Source: Plantactinospora endophytica
GTDB lineage: Bacteria > Actinomycetota > Actinomycetes > Mycobacteriales > Micromonosporaceae
DNA: 64,000 nucleotides
Direction of reading: 5' to 3'
Assembly (NCBI RefSeq): GCF_016862915.1
Contig: NZ_BONW01000011.1
Span: forward strand, 24,747-88,746
The translations under genes were made by a program, and so were the position numbers. This document shows, piece after piece, positions 9,419 to 16,954 of this stretch. Under the pieces are notes generated by a model. It was not told the DNA's origin, ran no database searches, and saw only the letters and a list, made by a program, of their open reading frames with translations. Within the stretch, counting starts at the first letter, position 1. Every line of letters begins with the position of its first letter.

Positions 9419-9718
9419 ATGACCGAACTGCTAGTCATCGCGCACTGGACGATCGCCCCTGGGCAGGAGGAGACGGTCCGGGGACTACTGCCCGAGTTCC
9501 TCGCGGCGAGCAACGCCGAGCCGGGCTGTATCTCCTTCGTCGGCTACCAGCAGTTGGACGATGCCCGCACCATCGTGCTGATCGAGCGGTACGCGTCCCG
9601 CGAGGCGTTCGAGGCGCACCGCGACACGCCCCACTTCAAGGAGTTGGCGCTGGACCAGATCGTGCCGCGCCTGGAGCGTCGCGTCGTCGACACCTACGAC
9701 GTACCCGCTGCCGGGTAG
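9419..9718 (+). CDS. Antibiotic biosynthesis monooxygenase (ABM) domain protein
   Basis: A 99-residue single-domain protein with the dimeric alpha-beta-barrel (ABM) fold. It starts MTELLVIAHWTIAPGQEETV and contains FLAASNAEPGCISFVGYQ and VLIERYASREAFEAHRDTPH, the canonical family blocks including the conserved His. ABM proteins include small quinol or polyketide oxygenases; many are of unknown substrate. The ATG at 9419 has GAAGGGA upstream. It sits behind the 23-bp-arm hairpin, which may affect its expression. Confidence 0.87.
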   Translation: MTELLVIAHWTIAPGQEETVRGLLPEFLAASNAEPGCISFVGYQQLDDARTIVLIERYASREAFEAHRDTPHFKELALDQIVPRLERRVVDTYDVPAAG

Positions 9719-9739
9719 CGTCGTCGTCGGCAGAAGACA

Positions 9740-9838
9740 ACGAGGTAGCGGACGACGACGCAGAGGACAACGAGGCGGGCACAACGACGCGAGGGACGAC
9801 GAGGCGGGGAACGACGAGGCGGCGGCGGGCGACGAGGA
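9740..9838 (+). repeat. Degenerate ACGACGAGGCGGGG-type repeats upstream of the HTH_42 gene
   Basis: The leader holds about six imperfect copies of a 13-20 bp unit built from (A)ACGACGAGGCGGG and GAGGACAACGAGGC. The last copy merges into the GAGGAG ribosome-binding site of the next gene. Confidence 0.6.
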
Positions 9839-9844
9839 GTGGCG

Positions 9845-11020
9845 GTGCGGATCGAGGTGAGTCAGCGGCGGGCCAGGATCGGCCGGCGGCACCGACTGGC
9901 GGCCGCGGCTCGGGCCGACGACCCGGTCGAGGTGGCCCGGGACCTGGTGGCACTGCACGCCTCCGACCCGCCCACGGTCTACCTGGCGCTCTTCGCCCGG
10001 ATGGCGGCCAACGCCGACGTCGAGACCGTCGACCGGGCGCTCTACGAGGACCGGACCCTGGTCCGGATGCTCGCGATGCGCCGGACCATGTTCGTGACCC
10101 CCGTCGAGGCCGTACCGCTGCTGCACGAGGCGGCGGCGCGCACCGTCGCCGGCCGGGAACGCCGCAAGCTGCTCGGATTCCTCGCCGAGGCGGGCGTGGC
10201 CGACGACGTCGAACGCTGGCTCGCCGAGGTCGAGGCGGTGGCGCTGCGGGCGATCGAGGTACGCGGCGAGGTGACCTCGGCAGAACTGGCCGAGGAGGAC
10301 GAGCGGCTCCGCCAGCCGCTGGTACTGGCCAGGGGCAAGTCGTACGAGGGTCGGCAGCGGGTGGTCGCCCGACTGCTCCTGCTGCTCGCCGCCGAGGGTC
10401 GGATCGTCCGGGGCCGGCCGCGCAGCACCTGGCGGTACAGCCCGTACCGGTGGTCGCTGGCGCAGCGGTGGTATCCCGGGCCGCTTGAGCCGTGGTCGGC
10501 AGAGGACGCCGAGGTCGAACTGGCCCGACGCTGGCTGGCCCGGTACGGGCCGGCGCCGGCCGAGGATCTGCGCTGGTGGACCGGGTGGACGGTCGGGCAG
10601 GTACGTCGGGCACTGGCCGGGATCAAGCCCGTCGAGGTCGAGTTGGACGGCGGCACCGGACTGCTGCTTTCCGACGACCTCGATCCGGTGCCTCCGGTCG
10701 AGCCGTGGGCCGCGCTGCTGCCCGGCCTGGATCCGACCCCGATGGGCTGGTCGCGACGGGACTGGTTCCTCGGCGGGTACGGACCCCGGCTCTTCGATCG
10801 GAACGGCAACATCGGCCCGACCGTGTGGTGGGACGGCCGGATCGTCGGAGGCTGGGCCCAGCGCGGGAACGGCGAGATCGCGTACCAGCTTCTCGAGGAC
10901 GTCGGCGCCGAGGCGGTCGCCGCGATCGAGATGGCGGCGGCGGAGCTGCACGGGCGGCTGGGCGAGGCCCGGATCACGCCACAGTTCCGTACCCCGCTGG
11001 AGCGGGAACTTTCCGCCTGA
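9845..11020 (+). CDS. Winged-helix DNA-binding protein (HTH_42/AlkZ-like)
   Basis: A 391-residue protein of the YcaQ/AlkZ-related winged-helix superfamily common in actinobacteria. Blocks seen: LVALHASDPPTVYLALFARM, LVRMLAMRRTMFVTP, a long central winged-helix region, and the C-terminal FDRNGNIGPTVWWDGRIVGGW. Some relatives are DNA glycosylases acting on alkylated or crosslinked DNA; most single-copy actinobacterial members are untested, so a repair role is inferred only. The GTG at 9845 is preferred over GTG 9839 because GAGGAG at 9834-9839 then has 5-nt spacing. It stands alone. Confidence 0.82.
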   Translation: MRIEVSQRRARIGRRHRLAAAARADDPVEVARDLVALHASDPPTVYLALFARMAANADVETVDRALYEDRTLVRMLAMRRTMFVTPVEAVPLLHEAAARTVAGRERRKLLGFLAEAGVADDVERWLAEVEAVALRAIEVRGEVTSAELAEEDERLRQPLVLARGKSYEGRQRVVARLLLLLAAEGRIVRGRPRSTWRYSPYRWSLAQRWYPGPLEPWSAEDAEVELARRWLARYGPAPAEDLRWWTGWTVGQVRRALAGIKPVEVELDGGTGLLLSDDLDPVPPVEPWAALLPGLDPTPMGWSRRDWFLGGYGPRLFDRNGNIGPTVWWDGRIVGGWAQRGNGEIAYQLLEDVGAEAVAAIEMAAAELHGRLGEARITPQFRTPLERELSA

Positions 11021-11135
11021 CCCGTCGTACACGGGACGACCCGGCGCGGATGCGGCCGGACCGGACCGGGCCGGTGTGCGGCCGGACTATCGGGGTAGGC
11101 GTGCCCCGCACAGCGACCCGGGCAGGCGTGCCGGG

Positions 11136-11198
11136 ACGACGGCGTCCGGCGGGTGAGCGCCGCACGACAGCGTCCGGCGGGTGTGCGCCGCACGACAG
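11136..11198 (+). repeat. 28-bp tandem duplication between genes
   Basis: Copies 11136-11163 and 11164-11191 differ at two positions and share CGTCCGGCGGGTG and GCGCCGCACGACAG; a third partial copy follows. It is part of the leader of the next gene. Confidence 0.65.
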
Positions 11199-11223
11199 TG
11201 GCACCGGCAGAGCGGAGCGACCG

Positions 11224-11694
11224 ATGAACGTGTCCCATCTTCCGTTGCGCGTCGCGATCGGCGCGTTCGTCCTGAACTCGGGCGTGTCGAAGTGGAACCT
11301 CGAGGGCGAGGGGGCGGCGGGCATGCACGGGATGGCGGTCGCGGCGATCCCGCCGCTCAAGCGGGTACCGCCGAGCGAGTTCGCCAGGCTGCTGTCCGGG
11401 ACCGAACTGGCGCTCGGCACCGCCCTGCTGCTGCCGTTCGTCCCGTCCGCGCTGGCGGGTCTGGGTCTGCTCGGCTTCGGCGGCGGGCTGATGCGGCTCT
11501 ACTGGGCTACTCCCGGTATGCACGAGCCGGGCAGTCCTCGGCCGACCCAGCAGGGCGTGCCGTTCGCCAAGGACAGTTGGCTGATCGGGGCCGGCCTCAC
11601 CCTGCTGCTCGACGACGTACTCGGCCGGATGGCCGGCCGGCGCCGGGGCCTGGGGCGGCAGATCGCCCGCCGATGCGGAAGGCGTCGCGGCTGA
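11224..11694 (+). CDS. DoxX-like small membrane protein
   Basis: A 156-residue protein with four hydrophobic segments: LPLRVAIGAFVLNSGVSKW, LALGTALLLPFVPSALAG, the adjoining LGLLGFGGGLMRLYW, and DSWLIGAGLTLLLDDV. The spacing and the ELALG/LLPFVPS pattern resemble DoxX-like proteins. The C-terminus is Arg-rich and cytoplasmic. A weak GGAG ribosome-binding site precedes the ATG. Function is unknown, with a redox-associated membrane role the best guess by family. Confidence 0.7.
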   Translation: MNVSHLPLRVAIGAFVLNSGVSKWNLEGEGAAGMHGMAVAAIPPLKRVPPSEFARLLSGTELALGTALLLPFVPSALAGLGLLGFGGGLMRLYWATPGMHEPGSPRPTQQGVPFAKDSWLIGAGLTLLLDDVLGRMAGRRRGLGRQIARRCGRRRG

Positions 11695-11759
11695 CGGGGG
11701 CGGCGAGCCGGCCGAGCCCGTCCGGCGCCTGTTTCGACGCGGCTGCTCCGGGTACGCGC

Positions 11760-11905
11760 CAGGCACAGCCGAGCGGCGCGGTTCGCACCAGGCACGGCGG
11801 CGCGGTTCGCACCAGGCACGGCCGAGCGGTTCTCGTCGGGTAAGGCCGAGCGGTGCGGTCGCGTCAGGTATGGCGGCGCGGTTCGCCAGTTGCGGCCGAG
11901 CGGCG
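11760..11905 (+). repeat. Degenerate 24-29 bp intergenic repeats
   Basis: Several copies of a unit resembling CAGGCACGGCGGCGCGGTTC follow one another, for example 11760-11788 and 11789-11812, with more decayed copies to about 11905. They fill most of the 272 bp between the DoxX-like and PEBP genes. No gene is visible there. Confidence 0.55.
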
Positions 11906-11966
11906 CCAGCGGCGCGGTCCGCCGGTGGGCGTTTGGGAAGGTCTTCGACCGGGAGGAGGGCGAGCC

Positions 11967-12419
11967 ATGGCCGGAATTCTGATGCGCAGCCGCGCCTTCA
12001 ACGACCACGACCGGTTGCCGGACAGGTTCTCCCGGTCCGGCGGCAACATCTCGCCGCCGCTGGAGTGGTCCGACGTTCCCGAGGAGGCGACCGAGCTGAT
12101 CCTGCTGGTCGAAGACCGGGACGCGGGCCGGACTCCGCTGCTGCACTGGCTGGTGACCGGCATCGAGGCGACCTCCGGCGGTGTCGACGAGGGTCAGACG
12201 CCGGCGGGTGGCCGAGTCTGGACGAACGGCTTCGGTACGGCCGGCTGGGCCGGCCCGCATCCGCCGATGAACGACGATCCGCACCGGTACTTCTTCCGGC
12301 TCTACGCCGTGAACCGCCCCCTGGAGCTGCCCGGCGCACCGCAGTCGCCGGACGTGCACGCCGCGATCGAGGAGCTGGAACTGGCCAGCGGCAACATGGT
12401 CGGCACCTTCGCCCGCTGA
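11967..12419 (+). CDS. YbhB/YbcL-type phosphatidylethanolamine-binding protein
   Basis: A 150-residue PEBP/Raf-kinase-inhibitor-like protein. Characteristic elements: GGNISPPLEWSDVPEEATEL, LLVEDRDAG, HWLVTGI, a GPHPPMNDDPHRYFFRLYA anion-pocket block, and HAAIEELELASGNMVGTFAR at the end. No signal peptide is present. Bacterial members bind anionic ligands; their roles are poorly defined. The ATG at 11967 has a GGGAGGAGGG ribosome-binding site. Confidence 0.9.
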   Translation: MAGILMRSRAFNDHDRLPDRFSRSGGNISPPLEWSDVPEEATELILLVEDRDAGRTPLLHWLVTGIEATSGGVDEGQTPAGGRVWTNGFGTAGWAGPHPPMNDDPHRYFFRLYAVNRPLELPGAPQSPDVHAAIEELELASGNMVGTFAR

Positions 12420-12458
12420 CAGCACCAGCCGATCCCGCTCGTTCATTTCGGCTCGCTC

Positions 12459-12510
12459 CGCTCGAACGACGCCGCTCGAACGACGCCGCTCGAACGACGC
12501 CGCTCGGCGA
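12459..12510 (+). repeat. Three 14-bp tandem repeats (CGCTCGAACGACGC)
   Basis: Perfect copies at 12459-12472, 12473-12486 and 12487-12500, then a decayed fourth. They adjoin GCTCGCTCCGCTC, the same word found in the kinase/regulator junction near 62.5 kb, so both places carry relatives of one intergenic element. Confidence 0.7.
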
Positions 12511-12560
12511 CGCCCCGCAGGCGCGAAAATCAGCGGCGCAGCGCGAGCGCCCGGGGTTAG

Positions 12561-13547
12561 ATGCTCGGCATGCAACTGCCCCCGGGCTGGTCGGTGCGCC
12601 GCCCTACCCTCGACGACGTGCCGGCGATCCTGGCCGTCGTACACGCCAGCGACATCGCGGCGCTCGGCCGTCCCGACTTCAGCGCCGAAGACGTACGCGA
12701 GGTGTTGACCGCGCCCGACCTCGACCTGGCCCGGGACACCTGGCTGGCGCTCGACCCGGCCGGCGAGGTACGCGGCTGGAGCTACCTGGAGGACTCCAAC
12801 CGGGGGCCCCGGGAGACTGTCGAGGTGTACGTGCACCCCGAGCACGGGCTGCCGGCCCAGGTGCCGCTGCTGACCATGCAACTCGCCCGGTCCGCCGAGC
12901 GCGCCGCCGAGTTCGGCCTCGCCGAGCTGACCGTGCGGGCCCTCGCGCTGCCCACCGAGGAGCGCTGGATCGGGGTACTCCGGGACGCCGGATTCGAGTT
13001 CGTCAAGCGGTACGCCCGGATGCGCCGGCCGCTGGCCGGGGTGACCGCCGAGCCGCCGCCCCCGCCGCCCGGGGTACTGGTCCGGCCGGTGCGCCCGACC
13101 GACGACGCCGAGCTGCGGACCTTCCACCGGATTCTGGACGCCGCCTTTCGGGACACCCCGGACTACCAGCCGGCCAGCTACGAGCAGTGGCGGGCGCAGG
13201 TGGCCGCACTGCCGAGCGTCGCCTGGGACGAGTGGTTCGTGGCCGAGGTCGACGGCGAGCCGGTGGGCATCCTCCAGTCCGCCGACCAGACCCTGGACCA
13301 GAACGAGGGCTGGGTGAAACAGTTGGCGGTGCTGCGGGCGTACCGGCGGCGGGGGGTCGGCGCGGCGCTGCTCGCCCGGGCGTTCGCCTGCTACGCCGGC
13401 AAGGGCCGGGAGTACGCCGGGCTCGGCGTCGACCTGGCGAACCCGGTCGAACCAGTCCGGCTCTACCGGTCGGTGGGGATGACTCCGCTCTACGAGGCGG
13501 TCGTCTTCGAACGGACGGTGCGCGCGGCCGTCCCCGACGCCGGGTAG
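12561..13547 (+). CDS. Tandem GNAT-domain acetyltransferase
   Basis: A 328-residue protein with two GNAT folds (about 10-150 and 170-320). The second has a good acetyl-CoA loop in VLRAYRRRGVGAALLARAF and the LYRSVGM ending; the first is degenerate. This arrangement resembles mycothiol synthase and related actinobacterial acetyltransferases, but similarity does not establish the substrate. ATG codons at 12561 and 12570 are both possible; no clear ribosome-binding site separates them. A proline run (PPPPPP) links the domains. It is convergent with the GH43 gene, with only 12 bp between stops. Confidence 0.85.
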   Translation: MLGMQLPPGWSVRRPTLDDVPAILAVVHASDIAALGRPDFSAEDVREVLTAPDLDLARDTWLALDPAGEVRGWSYLEDSNRGPRETVEVYVHPEHGLPAQVPLLTMQLARSAERAAEFGLAELTVRALALPTEERWIGVLRDAGFEFVKRYARMRRPLAGVTAEPPPPPPGVLVRPVRPTDDAELRTFHRILDAAFRDTPDYQPASYEQWRAQVAALPSVAWDEWFVAEVDGEPVGILQSADQTLDQNEGWVKQLAVLRAYRRRGVGAALLARAFACYAGKGREYAGLGVDLANPVEPVRLYRSVGMTPLYEAVVFERTVRAAVPDAG

Positions 13548-13559
13548 GAGCGGCTCGGG

Positions 13560-15092
13560 TCAGGCGTCGACGAGGTCGTCGTCGACCACCTCGGCCCGGT
13601 CCAGCGAGCCGAGGCAGCGGTAGTCGTACCAGTCGACTCCGATCGCGTCGACGGTCGCGTAGCAGCCGATCACCCGGCCGGTGAAGCCGCCGGCGACCTC
13701 GGTGGAGAGGTAGCGGCCGTCGAGTTCGGCGAGGACGACGAACCCGCCGTCCGGGGCCTCGTAGCCGAGCCGCACCACGTCCGGCTCCTGCCGGGGATGG
13801 TCCATCCCCGGCCCCGAGGACCAGGTCTCGACGCGCAGCACCACCGGACCGTCGACCGGACGGCTCCCGATCCGCTGGGACAGCGGCCCGATCCGGGCGC
13901 GTACCCAGACCTTGCCGCCGCCCAGCTCCACGGCGTAGTGGTGCGCCTCGTCGAGGCGTACCGCCAGGCCACCCCGGCCGGCCCCGGGGTCGACCAGTGC
14001 GCGTACCCGGACGTCGTGCCGGTCCTGCCGGCGTCCCAGGAAGGTCACCGTCGGGTCGTCGAGCGATCCACCCCTTGCCCGCAGGGTCAGCCAGCCGGGG
14101 CGCTCGATCAGCGAGACGTCCTCCGGCGGTCGGGTCCGGACCGAGATCCAACAGGGGTGCAGGTCCGGGCCGTCGAAGTCGTCCCGCGCCGGCGCGGCAC
14201 CCACCGGCGCGGGAAACCGGGCGGGGGTACGCGGCCCGGTGGCGATCGGCCCGACCACCGGCCAGCCGTCGGACCAGGTGACCGGGGCGAGGAAGGTCTC
14301 CCGGCCGAGTACGTGCCAGCCGGGCGTGCCGCCGCGGGCGCGTACCCCGAGGAAGACCAGCCACCACGAACCGTCGGCGGCCTGGACGAGGTCGCCGTGT
14401 CCGGTGTTCTGGATCGGGTGGTCGGTGCTGCGGTGGCTGAGGATCGGGTTGGCCGGGCACGGCTCGAACGGGCCGTCCGGGGCCGGCGCCCGGGCCACCG
14501 AGATGCCGTGGCCGCGCTCGGTGCCCCCCTCGGCGATCAGCAGATACCAGGTGCCGTCGACCTGGTAGAGGTGCGGCGCCTCGGGGGCCTGCGCGCCGGG
14601 GGTGCCGGACCAGATCCGCTTCGGTCGGCTCAGCGCCGTCCCCCGGACCGGGTCGATCCGCAACTGGTCGATGCCGGCGACGGTGCACCAGCAGGTGCCG
14701 TCGTCGTCCCAGGCCAGGTCCGGGTCGATGCCGAGCACGTCGGGCAGGTGCACCGGCTCCGACCAGCGACCGGCCGGGTCCTCGGCGGTGACCAGCAGGG
14801 TGCCGCCGTGCGGGACGTTCGAGGTGATCAGCCAGAACCGGCCGTCGTGGTGCCGCAGTGTGGGCGCGTAGACCCCGCCGGAGGAGGGGGTGCCGGGCGG
14901 CAGGACGAGTTGGCTGGGCCGGTCGAGGGCGTTGCCGAGCTGGGTCCAGTTGACCAGGTCCCGGCTGTGCAGGATGGGTACGCCCGGGAAGTATTCGAAG
15001 CTGGAGCACGCCAGGTAGTAGTCGTCGCCGACCCGGCAGACGCTCGGGTCCGGGTAGAAGCCGGCGACGACCGGCTCGCTGGAGGTCGCCAT
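13560..15092 (-). CDS. Glycoside hydrolase family 43 protein (beta-xylosidase/arabinofuranosidase type)
   Basis: A 510-residue enzyme: a five-bladed propeller GH43 domain (about 1-310) plus a C-terminal beta-sandwich (about 325-510, GH43_C2/DUF1349-like). Catalytic positions are visible: Asp in AGFYPDPSVCRVGDDYYL, the pKa-modulating Asp in GIDPDLAWDDDG, and the acid Glu in QAPEAPHLY. No signal peptide is present, so it acts in the cytosol on imported oligosaccharides, such as xylo- or arabino-oligomers. The ATG at 15090-15092 begins the conserved part. The divergent LacI-type gene and palindromes in the shared promoter region indicate sugar-induced control. Confidence 0.9.
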   Translation of the reverse strand: MATSSEPVVAGFYPDPSVCRVGDDYYLACSSFEYFPGVPILHSRDLVNWTQLGNALDRPSQLVLPPGTPSSGGVYAPTLRHHDGRFWLITSNVPHGGTLLVTAEDPAGRWSEPVHLPDVLGIDPDLAWDDDGTCWCTVAGIDQLRIDPVRGTALSRPKRIWSGTPGAQAPEAPHLYQVDGTWYLLIAEGGTERGHGISVARAPAPDGPFEPCPANPILSHRSTDHPIQNTGHGDLVQAADGSWWLVFLGVRARGGTPGWHVLGRETFLAPVTWSDGWPVVGPIATGPRTPARFPAPVGAAPARDDFDGPDLHPCWISVRTRPPEDVSLIERPGWLTLRARGGSLDDPTVTFLGRRQDRHDVRVRALVDPGAGRGGLAVRLDEAHHYAVELGGGKVWVRARIGPLSQRIGSRPVDGPVVLRVETWSSGPGMDHPRQEPDVVRLGYEAPDGGFVVLAELDGRYLSTEVAGGFTGRVIGCYATVDAIGVDWYDYRCLGSLDRAEVVDDDLVDA

Positions 15093-15178
15093 CAGATGTC
15101 GGACTCGGCCGGATCGTCGGTCGTCCGGGCCGGTGCGATCGTGGGCGCGGCGGCGGGAGGGTGCATTGACGATCCTCT

Positions 15179-15196
15179 CCGGCGAAAACTTTCCGG
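15179..15196. promoter_or_regulatory. Candidate LacI operator on the GH43 side
   Basis: CCGGCGAAAACTTTCCGG is an imperfect inverted repeat with a GAAA-AC-TTTC core, 87-104 nt upstream of the GH43 start. It shares GAAA/TTTC arms with the second site near the lacI-type gene. Confidence 0.5.
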
Positions 15197-15304
15197 AACT
15201 ATTCCGTAACTCGATCGGAACGTTATGGCCCTCCGTCCGGTCAGTCAACCCCGGAATCTGGGGCAAAATACTGGGAGGGCGCGCGACGGACGCCGGTGCA
15301 GCCT

Positions 15305-15317
15305 CGAAATTGTTTCG
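15305..15317. promoter_or_regulatory. Candidate LacI operator on the regulator side
   Basis: CGAAATTGTTTCG is a perfect palindrome: 5-bp arms around TTG. It is followed 4 nt later by TAGGCT, a possible -10. It lies 36-48 nt upstream of the regulator start and would allow autorepression. Confidence 0.6.
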
Positions 15318-15352
15318 GTCGTAGGCTGGAGCCTCAACGAAGGAGCTGCCTC

Positions 15353-16375
15353 GTGACGGTCGACGAAGGACGCAGGATTACCATCACCGCCATCGCCCAG
15401 GAGGCGGGCGTGTCGGTGCCGACGGTCTCCCGGGTACTCAACGGCCGCAACGACGTGGCGCCGCAGACCCGGGAACGGGTGGAGGAACTCCTCCGCCGGC
15501 ACGGCTACCGCCGTCGGGCGACCCGACCCCGGGCCGGCGCGAGCCTGATCGACCTGATCTTCAACGACCTGGACAGCCCCTGGGCGGTCGAGATCATCCG
15601 AGGTGTGGAGGACGTCGCGCACGCCTCCGGGGTCGGCACCGTTGTCTCGGCGATCCACCGCCGGTCGACCTCCACCCGGCAGTGGTTGCAGAACCTGCGT
15701 ACCCGGGCCACCGACGGCGTGATCCTGGTCGCCAGCGATCTCGCCCCGCCGGTGCACGCCGAGCTGCGTCGGCTGAACGTGCCGATGGTGCTCGTCGACC
15801 CGGCCGGAGTGCCCAATCTGGACATACCGACGATCGGCGCGACGAACTGGGCCGGCGGGCTGCGCGCCACCGAGCACCTGCTCTCGCTCGGGCACCGCCG
15901 GATCGGCTTCATCGCCGGCCCGCCGCGACTGCTGTGCAGCCGGGCCCGGCTGGACGGCTACCGGGCCGCCCTGGACGCCGCCGGCATTCCGATGCGCGAC
16001 GAGCTGATCGTGCCCGGCGACTTCTACCACGAGTCCGGATACTCCGGCGGCGCCGCGCTGCTCGACCTCGACGAGCCGCCGACGGCGATCTTCGCCTCCA
16101 GCGACCAGATGGCGTTCGGCGCGTACGAGGCGGTCCGGCGGCGCGGGCTCCGGGTTCCCGACGACGTCAGCGTGGTCGGCTTCGACGACCTGCCGGAGGC
16201 GCGCTGGGCGTCACCCCCGCTCACCACCGTCCGGCAGCCGCTGGCCGAGATGGGATTGCTGGCCGCCCGCACGGTGCTCCGGCTGGCCCAGGGCGAGTCG
16301 CTCGACACCCCCCGCATCGAACTCTCCACCGACCTGGTCGTCCGGGACAGCTCGGCGCCGTACGCCGGCAAGTGA
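15353..16375 (+). CDS. LacI-family transcriptional regulator
   Basis: A 340-residue repressor. The N-terminal helix-turn-helix is ITAIAQEAGVSVPTVSRVLN with the hinge following NDVAPQTRERV, and the C-terminal periplasmic-binding-protein-like sensor runs from about 60 to 335 (ASSDQMAFGAYEAV, VPDDVSVVGFDDL). The GTG at 15353 is chosen for GAAGGAG 8 nt upstream. It presumably represses the divergent GH43 gene and itself, released by a sugar ligand. Confidence 0.9.
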   Translation: MTVDEGRRITITAIAQEAGVSVPTVSRVLNGRNDVAPQTRERVEELLRRHGYRRRATRPRAGASLIDLIFNDLDSPWAVEIIRGVEDVAHASGVGTVVSAIHRRSTSTRQWLQNLRTRATDGVILVASDLAPPVHAELRRLNVPMVLVDPAGVPNLDIPTIGATNWAGGLRATEHLLSLGHRRIGFIAGPPRLLCSRARLDGYRAALDAAGIPMRDELIVPGDFYHESGYSGGAALLDLDEPPTAIFASSDQMAFGAYEAVRRRGLRVPDDVSVVGFDDLPEARWASPPLTTVRQPLAEMGLLAARTVLRLAQGESLDTPRIELSTDLVVRDSSAPYAGK

Positions 16376-16417
16376 TCCCGGCGTCGCCGGACCGGTGCCG
16401 GCGGCCGTGGATCAAAT

Positions 16418-16436
16418 TACCGGGAGATTTCCGGTA
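16418..16436. promoter_or_regulatory. TACCGG-N7-CCGGTA inverted repeat
   Basis: A 6-bp-arm palindrome 43 nt after the LacI-type stop and about 200 nt before the repeat-peptide gene, in a short AT-richer patch. It may be a weak terminator of the regulator gene or an operator for the next operon. The rest of 16376-16636 shows no gene. Confidence 0.35.
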
Positions 16437-16636
16437 GAACTCGGGATGCCATTTGCCCCGGACCGTGCTGTCTGCCGTACCACGGCACCCGCCAGCGGTC
16501 CGCTGGGTCGCGGAGTCACCCCAGCAGCGGAGCGGACCGGTTTGCCGGGTTAGAGGTGATCGGGCGCGGGGTACCACCACCGCCGTAGCGACGCCCGGCC
16601 GCGCGAAGGCGGGCGCTGGACCCGAGGGAGCACCCG

Positions 16637-16939
16637 ATGAGACTCGACGACGACGACATCCGGACCACGGGCGGCGGCGGGGAGGGTCCGGCCGACGGCG
16701 GGGCCAACCCGATGGGCCGGGACGGTGGCGCCGACGGTGCCGCCGAGGGTCCGGCCGACGCCGGAGCCACGGCGGGCCAGCACGACGGCGGAGCCGACGG
16801 CAGCGCCGAAGGACCGGCCGACGGTGGCGCGACCCCGGGCCAGCACGACGGCGGGGCGGACGGCAGCGCCGAGGGCCCGGCCGACGCGGGCGCGACCCCG
16901 GGGCGGCAGGACGGCGGCGCCGACAGCGGCGCCCGGTAA
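16637..16939 (+). CDS. Four-repeat Asp/Gly/Ala-rich peptide, candidate precursor of a modified peptide
   Basis: A 100-residue protein: a 15-residue leader-like start (MRLDDDDIRTTGGGG), then four 21-residue repeats at 16-36, 37-57, 58-78 and 79-99, plus a final Arg. Each repeat follows EGPAD(G/A)GAT then a short variable stretch and DGGADGSA. Positions 12-13 of the units are GR, QH, QH and RQ. The copies differ mostly at synonymous sites (63-bp DNA period), so the peptide sequence seems selected. There is no Cys, Lys, Trp, Phe or Tyr. The ATG has a GAGGGAG ribosome-binding site. The JmjC oxygenase gene starts 15 bp after the stop. Function unknown; a multicore substrate is the best hypothesis, a structural acidic protein the alternative. 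Confidence 0.75.
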   Translation: MRLDDDDIRTTGGGGEGPADGGANPMGRDGGADGAAEGPADAGATAGQHDGGADGSAEGPADGGATPGQHDGGADGSAEGPADAGATPGRQDGGADSGAR

Positions 16940-16954
16940 CGCCGGCCACCCGAG

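Noticed and set aside
13560..15266. Longer 568-residue GH43 start
   Set aside because: The added 58 residues run through the palindromic promoter region and have no signal peptide.
16637..16939. Simple low-complexity chance frame
   Set aside because: Exact 21-residue period with mainly synonymous changes, good ribosome-binding site and a 15-bp link to the JmjC gene make a real gene more likely.
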